Assembly (NCBI RefSeq): GCF_000332195.1
Contig: NZ_KB235922.1
Span: 2,628,211-2,692,210 of the forward strand
Length of the DNA stretch: 64,000 nucleotides
From: Pleurocapsa sp. PCC 7319
GTDB lineage: Bacteria > Cyanobacteriota > Cyanobacteriia > Cyanobacteriales > Xenococcaceae
Reading direction: 5' to 3'
Notes under the pieces: model-generated
The model's database searches: none
What the model was told of the DNA's origin: nothing
What the model saw: only the letters and a program-made list of their open reading frames with translations
Shown here: positions 25,502 through 37,300 of the stretch, in pieces
Numbering within the stretch: the first letter of the stretch is position 1
How the letters are laid out: each line of letters opens with the position of its first letter
Program-made: the position numbers and the translations under genes

Positions 25502-27337
25502 ATGAAACAAGTTTTCGGTCTAGCAGCCTTGACAGACATTATGCTGATAGGAGGTATGATGACCATACCATTGTCAGCTCATGCAGAATCACCTCTAACA
25601 GTTGTGTATCCGCCTCCAGACCATCAGACCACCGCTGAGCAAATTTTTTTCATTGGTACAGCTCCCTCTCAAGAGCAAGTTTTTATTAATAACCAACCCA
25701 TCAAAAAACGTAGCCATGCTGGACATTTCGCTCCGAGTTTACCTTTGAAGATGGGAGAAAACATTTTTACCATCCGTCATCAAGACGAAGAAATTAAGAT
25801 TAAAGTTACTCGCAATAGCGAGCAACCTGAAGTTCCGAAAACATTGGCTTTTGCTCCTGATTCTCTGACTCCTGGAGTAGATATTACCCGCATGCCCCAT
25901 GAACCAATCTGTCTTGGTGCAGTTGCTCCACCTAATGCCAATGTCTCTGCCATGGTGGGCAGAAGTAAAATTTTACTATTACCCCAATTAGAATCGATCG
26001 ATTTACCACCCAACTCTGCGGTACTAACAGCCGAAAATAGACCCTCTATCAACTCCAATTCAGGAAAGTACCAAGGATGCACTACTCTTGAGATTTCCAG
26101 AAATTATGGTAAGCCAGTATTTGAACTAGAACGAGATGGCAAAAAAGTAACTAAACAAGGTCGAGGTCAAATTGAGATTCTTTCTCCCAAAGATATTCAA
26201 GTAGTTGAAGTAATTGCTGATGCTGGAGTAGCTAGAACTGGAGCCAGCACCAACCATTCCCGTTTAACCCCTTTGCCCAAAGGGACGAGAGCCAGAGTGA
26301 CAGGAAAAGAGGGAGAATGGTTGCGGTTAGATTATGGAGGTTGGCTCAAAGCTGAGGAAACTAAGTCCGTTCTGGGTAATATACCTCCTCAGTCTATAAT
26401 TCGGGGGATCACTGCTAGACAAGTAGAATCAGCAACAGAAATTATTTTTCCGTTGCAATTGCCTGTACCTGTAGAAGTTAAGCAAAAAGAAACCAGTATT
26501 ACTCTTACTCTGCACAATACCACCGCTCAAACCGATACCATCCGTCTAGATGCCAATCCCATAATTAAACGTCTTGATTGGCAACAGGTATCACCAACTC
26601 AAATTGACTATACTTTTGAACTTCATCAGCAACAACAATGGGGTTACGATCTGCGCTATGAAGGAACAAGTTTGATTTTTACTCTGCGTCATCCCCCTCA
26701 AGCTTTATTGCCCTCTGATATTAATACAGCCAAATATCAAGGAAGTAATTTAGCAGAAAGCAAAGTTACTCAGCTACAGTCTCTGAACAACATAGAAATA
26801 TTATTAGATCCCGGACATGGTGGTCAGGAATCCGGTGCTAAAGGTCCCACTGGCTATCCAGAAAAAGATGTTAATTTACTACTGTCTAAGTTAATTGAGC
26901 AAGAATTAAACCAATTAGGGGCAAAGGTCTATTTAACCCGAGAGGAAGATGTCGATGTTTCTCTCAAAAAACGAGTAGCGATGATCGATAAAATTAAACC
27001 TGATTTAGCAATTTCGATTCACTATAATGCTCTACCTGATAGTGGTGATGCAGAGAATACTCAGGGAATAAGCACTTTCTGGTATAACACCCAAGCCCAT
27101 GATCCAGCCATGTTTCTGCATAATTACTTAGTTACTCAATTGAATCGTCCTAGCTATGGCACATTTTGGAATAACTTGGCTTTGACTCGTCCCCATACGG
27201 CACCAACGTTTTTATTAGAATTAGGCTTTATGATTAATCCTGAAGAATTCGAATGGATTACCAATACTCAAGAACAACAAAAATTAGCTAAGGCAATTGC
27301 TCAAGGAATTAAAGAGTGGTTTGTTACAGTTGAATGA
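25502..27337 (+). CDS. N-acetylmuramoyl-L-alanine amidase with SH3-like domain
   Basis: 611 aa, 20 bp after futA. A signal peptide (about 1-27, ending LSAHA) precedes a beta-rich N-terminal region. An SH3-like segment (about 235-290) reads ARTGASTNHSRLTPLPKGTR. The C-terminal Amidase_3 domain begins at about 430: ILLDPGHGGQESG (zinc His), PEKDVNL (zinc Glu), LAISIHYNALP (second His) and FLLELGFMINPEE (catalytic Glu). It cleaves the amide between MurNAc and the stem peptide, acting at septa or during cell separation. Confidence 0.93.
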   Translation: MKQVFGLAALTDIMLIGGMMTIPLSAHAESPLTVVYPPPDHQTTAEQIFFIGTAPSQEQVFINNQPIKKRSHAGHFAPSLPLKMGENIFTIRHQDEEIKIKVTRNSEQPEVPKTLAFAPDSLTPGVDITRMPHEPICLGAVAPPNANVSAMVGRSKILLLPQLESIDLPPNSAVLTAENRPSINSNSGKYQGCTTLEISRNYGKPVFELERDGKKVTKQGRGQIEILSPKDIQVVEVIADAGVARTGASTNHSRLTPLPKGTRARVTGKEGEWLRLDYGGWLKAEETKSVLGNIPPQSIIRGITARQVESATEIIFPLQLPVPVEVKQKETSITLTLHNTTAQTDTIRLDANPIIKRLDWQQVSPTQIDYTFELHQQQQWGYDLRYEGTSLIFTLRHPPQALLPSDINTAKYQGSNLAESKVTQLQSLNNIEILLDPGHGGQESGAKGPTGYPEKDVNLLLSKLIEQELNQLGAKVYLTREEDVDVSLKKRVAMIDKIKPDLAISIHYNALPDSGDAENTQGISTFWYNTQAHDPAMFLHNYLVTQLNRPSYGTFWNNLALTRPHTAPTFLLELGFMINPEEFEWITNTQEQQKLAKAIAQGIKEWFVTVE

Positions 27338-27343
27338 TTCGTC

Positions 27344-27383
27344 TGGTCATTAATCTATTATCTGGTCATTAATCTATTATTGA
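27344..27383 (+). repeat. Short tandem duplication after the amidase gene
   Basis: The unit TCTGGTCATTAATCTATTA occurs twice back to back just after the stop codon. It looks like replication slippage and has no evident function. Confidence 0.7.
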
Positions 27384-27516
27384 TTGTTCAATTATCTCAA
27401 CGCTTCCTAAAAATGGTTCTGAGGAAATCTCTCCTAAGTTCACATGGCGATCGCTTAAAAATTGGTTACCTTTTGAATCAAATTTCAAATTGCTATCCAT
27501 AATAATTTATCAAGCG

Positions 27517-27554
27517 AAAAGAAAGCTTTCAATGGTTGTCAAAAGCTTTCTTTT
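27517..27554 (+). terminator. Rho-independent terminator after the amidase gene
   Basis: AAAAGAAAGCTTT pairs over 13 bp with AAAGCTTTCTTTT across a 12-nt loop. The stem ends in a T-run. It lies about 180 bp beyond the amidase stop and separates it from the NRPS promoter region. Confidence 0.7.
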
Positions 27555-28333
27555 ATCTGCTCAAATTTAGATTTTCTTCGTAATTACACTGAATATTTTA
27601 TTGAGTTATTTTTATTTATTTCAAGTATTCAACTACGATCATTTATGTGAACTTTAAGTAACTTCTTTAAAATGTATTGCTTTTGTAAAGATGCTGTATC
27701 AGCAATAGAAATTCTTTAATATTTGTGCAATTATATTTATGAGAACTACAAACTTTTTTAAAAAGATAACTTCTAAATATCGATCTTAAACAAACAGATT
27801 TAATGAGCTTGATATTACAATTAATTTTGAAGCAAACACAGATGTAAATTATTTTAAAGAGAATATGAGCAGCTTATTATCATCAATAATAATGAGCTGT
27901 TTAGACATACAAGTTAATCTCAATATAAGTTCAACAAGCCTTTAAAAGCTAGGTTGAATTGATTAGACAACAACTGTATTCTTCAGGAGTAAAACCAGAA
28001 AATACTAGTAATGTCTATGTTCGCTCTCTCTTGGGCATATTTATACAGCTAAATTTTATCGCATATATATGATTAGAAACCATCAATCGCTCAAAAATAT
28101 CAATTCTATTAAAACTAGAGATTTTAATTTATTGAATTGCTTAGTAATTCACTACATAAACTAATCAATATTTTGACCAAGTATTGAAATTAAGTAAATT
28201 GTTCCAGATTGACTGAATCAAGAAAATAATTTGACTGAATTATAAGGCGATCGCTCTGCACTTTGCTTAACTCAGAGTTGCTGTCAGAAATCTTTAACTA
28301 CATACAACTATTCTTCAAATTTATATTATCGAC
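27555..28333. other. Long AT-rich upstream region of the NRPS gene
   Basis: No coding sequence longer than about 25 codons looks real. The region is very AT-rich, with one HIP1 site near 28249. It should carry the NRPS promoter and a long leader, but no promoter elements could be assigned. No transporter, regulator, MbtH-like or phosphopantetheinyl-transferase gene is present. Confidence 0.4.
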
Positions 28334-31300
28334 ATGAATCAGATTGTACCGTTAACCTGCAAGGAAGAATTTTCTTTGTCTTTAGCTCAACAGAGACTGT
28401 GGGTTCTCCATCAACTCGAAGGAGCTAGCTCCACCTACAATATGCCTACTGCCTGGCAGGTAACAGGTAGATTAGAGCTGACAGCATTAGAGCAAGCAGT
28501 CTCGGAAATTGTGCGTCGTCACGAAATACTACGTACCAATTTTCAGGTGGTCGATGGTACTGCGGTACAAGTGATTCGCCCCCATACCCCCATATCTCTA
28601 CCCCTAATCGACCTACAACACCTGTCCGAGGGTGAGAGTGAGGCACAATTACAACGTATACTCACCGAAGAAGCCGAGCGACCCTTTGACTTGAGTCAAG
28701 AACCCTTATTGCGTCTCCTTCTGATCGAGTTAGCTGCCGATTCCCAGGTGCTGCTGGTGAATATGCATCATATTATCTCCGATGGCTGGTCGATGGGAGT
28801 TTTTACTCAGGAGCTATCAGCTCTCTACAATGCTTATATTCAAGGACAACCATCTCCTTTACCAGAACTGTCAATTCAATATGCCGACTTTGCTCATTGG
28901 CAACGAGAGTGGTTACAAGGAGAAGTCTATCAACGTCAACTCGATTACTGGCAACAACAACTAGCAGGAATTCCTGAACTATTAGAACTACCCACAGACC
29001 GAGCAAGACCGGCAGTGCAAACTTTTCATGGGGGTGTGGTCCGATTCGAGCTATCACGAGAATTAAGCCGCAAACTAGAGGCTATTAGTCAACAGGCAGG
29101 AGCAACCCTGTTTATGACCCTGTTGGCTTCCTTCTCCATCCTGCTGTCTCGTTATAGTAACAGCGAGGATATTGTGATTGGTTCTCCCATTGCCAACCGC
29201 AATCATCGTCAATTGGAGTCCTTAATCGGCTTTTTGGTGAACACTTTGGTATTGAGAACCAATGTGGAAGGGTCGTCTAGTTTCTGGGAACTACTGCAAC
29301 AGGTGAGACAGACTACCTTAGATGCCTATGGTCATCAAGATTTACCCTTGGAGAAATTGGTGGAGGTACTGCAACCAGAGAGAAGTCTGAGCCACAATCC
29401 CCTGTTTCAAGTGATGTTTGCCATGGAGAATGGCACCGATGAAACTCACCAGATGTCGGATTTAACTCTGACTCCCCTACCGGTAAATAAAGTTACTGCA
29501 CAATTCGACCTGACTCTATCGATGTCAGAGACTCCAGAGGGATTGACAGGATTATGGGAATATAACAGCGATTTATTTGACCCAGAGACGATTCAACGTC
29601 TAGCAGGACATTTTCAGGTCTTGTTAGAAGGGATTGTGGCAGCTCCGGAACAATCGATTTCCACTTTGCCTCTCCTGACATCAGCCGAACGTCATCAGTT
29701 ATTGTTTGAGTGGAATGACACCGAGCAAGAATATCCTCAGGATAAGTGCATTCATCAGTTATTTGAAGAACAGGTAAAACTTCATCCTGATTCTATAGCC
29801 GTAGTTTTTGAAGACCAACAGTTAACTTATGAAGAACTTAATATTAAGGCTAATCAATTAGCACATTATTTACAAAAACTGGGGGTACAGCAAGAACAAC
29901 TGGTGGGTATTTGTGTCGAACGTTCGTTAGACACGGTTATTAGTATTTTAGGGATTCTTAAAGCAGGTGGAGCTTATGTACCTTTAGATCCAGCCTATCC
30001 CTCAGAAAGAATAGCTTACAGCATTTCTGATTCGGAGGTTAAAGTTCTATTAACTCAAGAGAAATATGTAACTAAATTGCCAAAACATCAAGCAAAAATT
30101 GTTTGTTTAGATAGAGACTGGCAAGAAATCGCCAATTGTAATCTTGGAAATCCTAAGAAGGAGGTTCAACCCACCAATGTAGCTTATGTAATTTATACTT
30201 CTGGTTCGACGGGCAAGCCAAAAGGAGTATTAGTGAAGCACTTCAACGTAGTACGTTTATTTACTGCTACTCAAGACTGGTATAAGTTTGATCGCAATGA
30301 TGTCTGGACACTTTTTCATTCCTATGCATTTGACTTTTCCGTATGGGAGCTTTGGGGAGCTTTAATCTACGGTGGAAAATTAGTAGTAGTTCCCTATTTA
30401 GTCAGTCGTTCTCCAGAAAATTTTTGGCAACTGTTAAGCAACGAAGGGGTAACAGTTCTCAACCAGACTCCTTCTGCATTTTTACAGCTAATTCAGGTAG
30501 AAGAAAATGCTAATATCGCTCCTCAATTAAATCTGCGTTATGTCATTTTTGGTGGAGAAGCTTTGGAAGTTCAAAGTCTTAGACCTTGGTTCAAGCGACA
30601 CGGCGATCGCTCACCTCAGCTAGTAAATATGTATGGTATTACTGAAACTACGGTTCATGTTACCTACCGTCCTATTTCGATGGAAGATTTGGAAAAGTCA
30701 AGCAGTGTCATTGGCTATCCAATTCCTGACTTGAAGCTATATTTACTCAATAGCCATTTACAACCTGTTCCTATTGGAGTTACGGGAGAAATGTATATTT
30801 CAGGTGCAGGTTTAGCCAGAGGCTATCTTAATCGTGAAGATTTAACTAAAGAGAGATTTATTCACAATCCATTTAGTACCGATCCAGAATCAAAGCTTTA
30901 TAAATCTGGAGATTTGGCACGTTATCTGCCTAACGGAGAGCTAGAATATTTGGGTCGTATCGATCATCAAGTAAAAATACGTGGTTTCCGGATTGAATTA
31001 GGTGAAATAGAATCCCATCTCAGTTCACACCCCTCAATTGGTAATTGTCTGGTCACTGCTCGAGAAGATCTTCCTGGAGATAAGCGATTAGTAGCTTACT
31101 TAGTGGCTACAGAGAACTTCTCGCCAACCACTAAAGAACTGCGCAGTTTTCTCCAGCAAACTCTGCCACAATATATGATTCCATCTCATTTTGTCTTGAT
31201 GGAGCAGTTTCCTCTAACTCCCAATGGCAAAATCGACCGTCGGGCATTGCCAGCCCCAGAGCAAGTTAGAGGAGAAAGCGCAGCTACCTATGTGGCACCG

Positions 31301-34300
31301 AGCACCCCCATCGAACAACAATTAGTCAGTATTTGGACTCAAGTCCTTCAATTAGAACCCATTGGTATTGAAGATAACTTCTTCGAGCTGGGTGGACATT
31401 CACTACTAGCAACCCAAGTCATCTCTCGTATTCGAGAAACACAGAACACAGAAATATCCCTCAAAAACCTGTTTGAATCACCCACCATTGGCGAGTTAGC
31501 CCAACAGCTAGAAAGACTGGAAACCCAGAGCACGACGGTGGCACCAATTGTGACGGTTTCGAGAAATGAACCACTAATTCTCTCCTTTGCTCAACAGAGA
31601 CTGTGGTTTCTCCATCAACTCGAAGGAGCTAGCTCCACCTACAATATGCCTACTGCCTGGCAGGTAACAGGTAGATTAGAGCTGACAGCATTAGAGCAAG
31701 CAGTCTCGGGAATTGTGCGTCGTCACGAAATACTACGTACCAATTTTAAGATGGTCGATGGCACTGCGGTACAAGTGATTCGCCCCCATAACCCTCTATC
31801 TGTGCCGATAGTCGACCTACAACACCTGTCCGAGGGTGAGAGTGAGGCAGAATTACAACGTATACTCACCGAAGAAGCCGAGCGACCCTTTGACTTGAGT
31901 CAAGAACCCTTATTGCGCCTGCTCCTGATTAAATTAGCTGCCGATTCCCAGGTGCTGCTGGTGAATATGCATCATGTTATCTCTGATGGCTGGTCGATGG
32001 GAGTCTTTACTCAGGAGCTATCAGCTCTCTACAATGCTTATATTCAAGGACAACCATCTCCTTTACCAGAACTGTCAATTCAATATGCCGACTTTGCTCA
32101 TTGGCAACGAGAGTGGTTACAAGGAGAAGTCTATCAGCGTCAACTCGATTACTGGCAACAACAACTAGCAGGAATTCCTGAACTATTAGAACTACCCACA
32201 GACCGAGCAAGACCGGCAGTGCAAACTTTTCAGGGGGGTGTAGTCCGATTCGAGCTACCAAGAGAATTAAGCAGCAAGCTCGAGGCACTCGGTCAACAGG
32301 CAGGAGCAACCCTGTTTATGACCCTGTTGGCTTCCTTCTCCATCCTGCTGTCTCGTTATAGTAACAGCGAGGATATTGTGGTTGGTTCTCCGATTGCTAA
32401 CCGCAATCATCGTCAATTGGAGTCCTTAATCGGCTTTTTGGTGAACACATTGGTATTGAGAACCAATGTGGAAGGGTCGTCTAGTTTCTGGGAACTACTG
32501 CAACAGGTGAGACAGACGACTTTAGATGCCTATGGTCATCAAGATTTACCCTTGGAGAAATTGGTGGAGGTACTGCAACCAGAAAGGAGTCTGAGCCACA
32601 ATCCCCTGTTTCAGGTGATGTTTGTCTTGCAAAATGCTATGGAACAAACCAGGCAGATGTCGGATTTAACTTTAACACCTCTAGCGGTCGACAAATTTAC
32701 GGCACAATTCGACCTAACTCTGTCGATGTCAGAGACTCCAGAGGGATTAACAGGATTATGGGAATACAACAGCGATTTGTTTGACCCAGAGACGATTCAA
32801 CTTCTAGCAGGACATTTTCAGGTCTTGTTAGAAGGGATTGTGGCAGCTCCCGAACAATCGATTTCTACCTTGCCTCTCCTGACACAAACCGAACGTCATC
32901 AGCTCTTAATCGAGTGGAACGACACTCACGACACTCAGCAAGAATATCCTCAGGATAAGTGCTTCCATCAATTATTTGAAGCTCAAGCGCAAAAGACTCC
33001 TGATGCGATCGCTGTCATTTTTGAAGACCAGCAGCTAACTTATCGAGAATTAAATCAAAAAGCTAATCAATTAGCCCATTATCTAAAACAACTGGAAGTG
33101 AAACCAGAGACCTTAGTTGGAATCAGCATGGAGCGATCGCTTTTAATGATCATCGGATTTCTAGGAGTCTTAAAAGCTGGTGCTGTTTATGTCCCTCTCG
33201 ATCCGAGCTATCCCCCAGATCGTCTCAGGTATATTATCGAAGATTCTCAACTATCAGTCTTATTGACCTGTTCAGGAGTTCTGAGTCCAGAATTAACTGC
33301 AGGTTGTATGGCGATCAATTTAGAAAGTCAGCAAAATACTATTGCTGAATATAGTACCGACAATCTTGACCTTACTTACTCCTTAGATGCTCTTGCTTAT
33401 GTCATCTATACTTCTGGCTCTACCGGTAAACCAAAGGGAGTCTTAGTTTCTCATCGAGGAATTGGTAATCTGGCTCTTGCTCAAAGCCATGCTTTTGGTA
33501 TTAAAGCTGATAGTTGTGTATTACAGTTTGCTTCTTTTAGTTTTGATGCTTCGATTTCAGAAATTGTCATGACTTTTGTAGCTGGAGCAAAACTCTGTTT
33601 AGCCACTTCCGAATCTTTATTACCGGGAATGAATCTGCTCGAACTTCTACGTCAAAAGCAGATTACCCACGTAACTCTGCCGCCTTCAGCTTTAGCCGTA
33701 TTGCCCCATGAGCCACTTCCAGAGCTAGAAGCCATTATTGTCGCGGGAGAAAGCTGTCCTCCAGAGTTAGCTGCTCAATGGTCACAAGGTCGTAAATTCT
33801 TCAATGCCTATGGTCCTACAGAAACTACAGTCTGCGCTACTATCTGTCTATATGACCATCACAATAATAATCTACCTATTGGTCGTCCGATTGCTAATAC
33901 GCAGATTTATATTCTAGATGAATTATTGCAACCAGTTCCTATTGGTGTGGTAGGAGAAATTTATATCGGTAGTGTCGGTATTGCTAAAGGCTATCTAAAT
34001 CGACCTGAGCTTACCGAGCAGCGATTTATTATCAATCCTTTTGATGATTCTGAAAAACTGTATAAAACCGGAGATTTGGCACGTTATTTGCCCAACGGAG
34101 AGCTAGAATATTTGGGTCGTATCGATCATCAGGTAAAAATACGTGGTTTTCGGATTGAGTTAGGTGAAATAGAATCCCATCTCAGTTCACACCCCTCGAT
34201 TAGCAATTGTCTGGTCACTGCTCGAGAAGATCTTCCTGGAGATAAGCGATTAATAGCTTACTTTGTTGCTACAGATGACTCCTCACTAACCACCAAAGAA

Positions 34301-37300
34301 CTGCGGAGCTTTCTACAGCAAACTCTGCCACAATATATGATTCCATCTCATTTTGTCTTGATGGAACAGTTTCCTCTAACTCCTAATGGCAAAATCGACC
34401 GTCGGGCATTGCCAGCACCAGAGCAAGTTAGGGAAGAAAGCGCAGCCACTTATGTTGCCCCTCAAACTCCAATCGAACAACAATTAGTCAGTATTTGGAC
34501 TCAAGTCCTTCAGTTAGAACCCATTGGAATTGAAGATAATTTCTTCGAGCTGGGTGGACATTCTCTCTTGGCAACCCAAGTCATCTCTCGTATCCGAGAA
34601 ATACAGAACACAGAAATATCTCTCAAAAACCTCTTTGAATCACCCACTATTTGTGAATTAGCTCAACAGCTAGAGATATTACAAACACAGAACACGACGG
34701 TGGCACCAATTGTGACGGTTTCTAGAAATGAACCACTGATTCTCTCCTTTGCTCAACAGAGACTGTGGTTTCTCAATCAACTCGAAGGTGCTAGCTCCAC
34801 CTACAATATGCCTACCGCCTGGGAGCTAAAAGGTTTATTGCAAGTGACAGTACTAGAGCAAGCAGTCTCGGAAATTGTACGTCGTCACGAAATACTACGT
34901 ACCAATTTTGAGATGGTCGATGGCATCGCGGTACAAGTGATTCGCCCCCATACCCCTATATCTCTACCCCTAATCGACCTACAACACTTGTCCGAAGGAG
35001 AGGGAGAAGCAGAATTACAACGTATACTCACCGAAGAAGTCGAGCGACCCTTTGACCTGAGTCAAGAACCCTTATTGCGCCTCGTCCTAATCAAGTTAGC
35101 TACCGATTCCCAGGTGCTGCTGGTGAATATGCATCATATTATCTCCGATGGCTGGTCGATGGGAGTCTTTACTCAGGAGCTATCATCTCTCTACAATGCT
35201 TATATTCAAGGACAACCATCTCCTTTACCAGAACTGTCAATTCAATATGCCGACTTTGCTCATTGGCAACGAGAGTGGTTACAAGGGGAAGTTTATCAGC
35301 GTCAACTCAATTACTGGCAACAACAACTAACAGGAATTCCTGAACTATTAGAACTACCCACAGACCGAGCAAGACCGGCAGTGCAAACTTTTCAGGGGGG
35401 TGTAATCAGATTCGAGCTGCCAAGAGAATTGAGCCGCAAACTAGAGGCTATTAGTCAACAGGCAGGAGCAACTCTGTTTATGACCCTGTTGGCTTCCTTC
35501 TCCATCTTGCTATCTCGCTATAGTAACTTGGAAGATATTGTGATTGGTTCTCCCATTGCTAACCGCAATCATCGTCAATTGGAGTCCTTAATCGGCTTTT
35601 TGGTAAACACGTTAGTGTTGAGAACCAATGTGGAAGGGTCGTCTAGTTTCTGGGAACTACTGCAACAGGTGAGACAGACAACTTTAGATGCCTATGCTCA
35701 CCAAGATTTGCCCTTGGAGAAATTGGTAGAAGTACTGCAACCAGAGAGAAGTCTGAGCCATAATCCCCTGTTTCAGGTGATGTTTGCCATGGAGAATGGC
35801 ACCAATCAAACTCAGCAAATGCCGGATTTAACTCTGACTCCCATACCAGTAGAGCAAGCCACTTCTCAGTTTGACCTAACTCTGTCGATGTCCGAAACTC
35901 CAAAAGGATTAACGGGATTATGGGAATATAACAGCGATTTATTTGACCCAGAGACGATTCAACGTCTGGCAGGACATTTTCAGGTCTTGTTAGAAGGGAT
36001 TGTGGCGACTCCGGAAAAATCGATTTCCACTTTGCCTCTCCTGAGAGAAGCCGAACGTCATCAGCTCTTAATCGAGTGGAATGACACTCAGCAAGAATAT
36101 CCTCAGGATAAGTGCTTCCATCAATTATTTGAAGCTCAGGTAGAAAAGACTCCTAATGCGATCGCCGTCGTCTTTGAAGATCAACAGCTAACTTATCGAG
36201 AATTAAATCAAAAAGCCAATCAATTGGCACATTATCTCCGCTCTCTCGGTGCTAAAGCTGACTCATTTGTAGGTATTTATCTGGAGCGTTCCTTAGATAT
36301 GGCGATCGCTTTCTTAGGTATTTTCAAAGCTGGAGCCGCTTATTTACCTTTGGATCTTAGTTATCCATCAGAGCGCATCGCTTTGATGATTGAAGATTCC
36401 CAAACTCCAATTATTTTAACCCAGCAGAAGCTGCGAGAATCTTTGCCCGAAAATACTGCCACCGTCGTCTGTCTCGATCGCCATTGGTCTTCTATTGCTC
36501 AGCACAGCTCATCCAATCCAGTTAATCAAACCTACCCGGAAAATCTGGCTTATCTAATTTATACTTCTGGCTCCACTGGTAAACCCAAGGGGGTAATGAT
36601 TCCTCATCGCGGTTTGGTTAACCATAATCTGGCTATGATTCAAGAATTTGACCTCCAGCCAGGCGATCGCGTCTTACAATTTGCCTCAATTAGTTTTGAT
36701 ATTGCGGTAGAAGAACTTTTCCCTAGTTGGATTAGCGGTGCCACTGTTGTCTTCCGTCCCGAAGATCTGCTCTTAGCTGCCACTGATATTCTTCAGTTTG
36801 TGCAACAACAGGAAGTGACGATTCTCAACCTTCCCACTGCTTTTTGGCATCAGCTAGTGACGGAAATTTCTCAGTTGGAACTGGTCTTACCCCAGACAGT
36901 TCGTTTGTTGGTAGTGGGGGGTGAAAAAGCATCCCGTTCTCTTTATGACCGATGGGTCAAGTTGGTAGGAGAGCAATGTCGCTGGCTTAATACTTATGGT
37001 CCCACGGAAACTACTGTCACAGCAACAGTCTACGAGCCGGCTGCTAACCCAGAAACTGAGCAATCTGTCTCGGAAATTCCCATTGGTCGTCCCATTGCCA
37101 ACACCAAGACTTATATCTTAGATCGACAGTTAAAACCAGTGCCCATTGGTGTCCCTGGAGAACTGCACCTGGAAAGTTGGGGTATCGCTCGAGGATATTT
37201 TAATCGACCAGAGTTGACAGCCCAAAAGTTCATCAGCAATCCTTTCAGCAGCGATACCAACAATCTGCTTTATAAAACGGGAGACTTAGTTCGTTATTTG

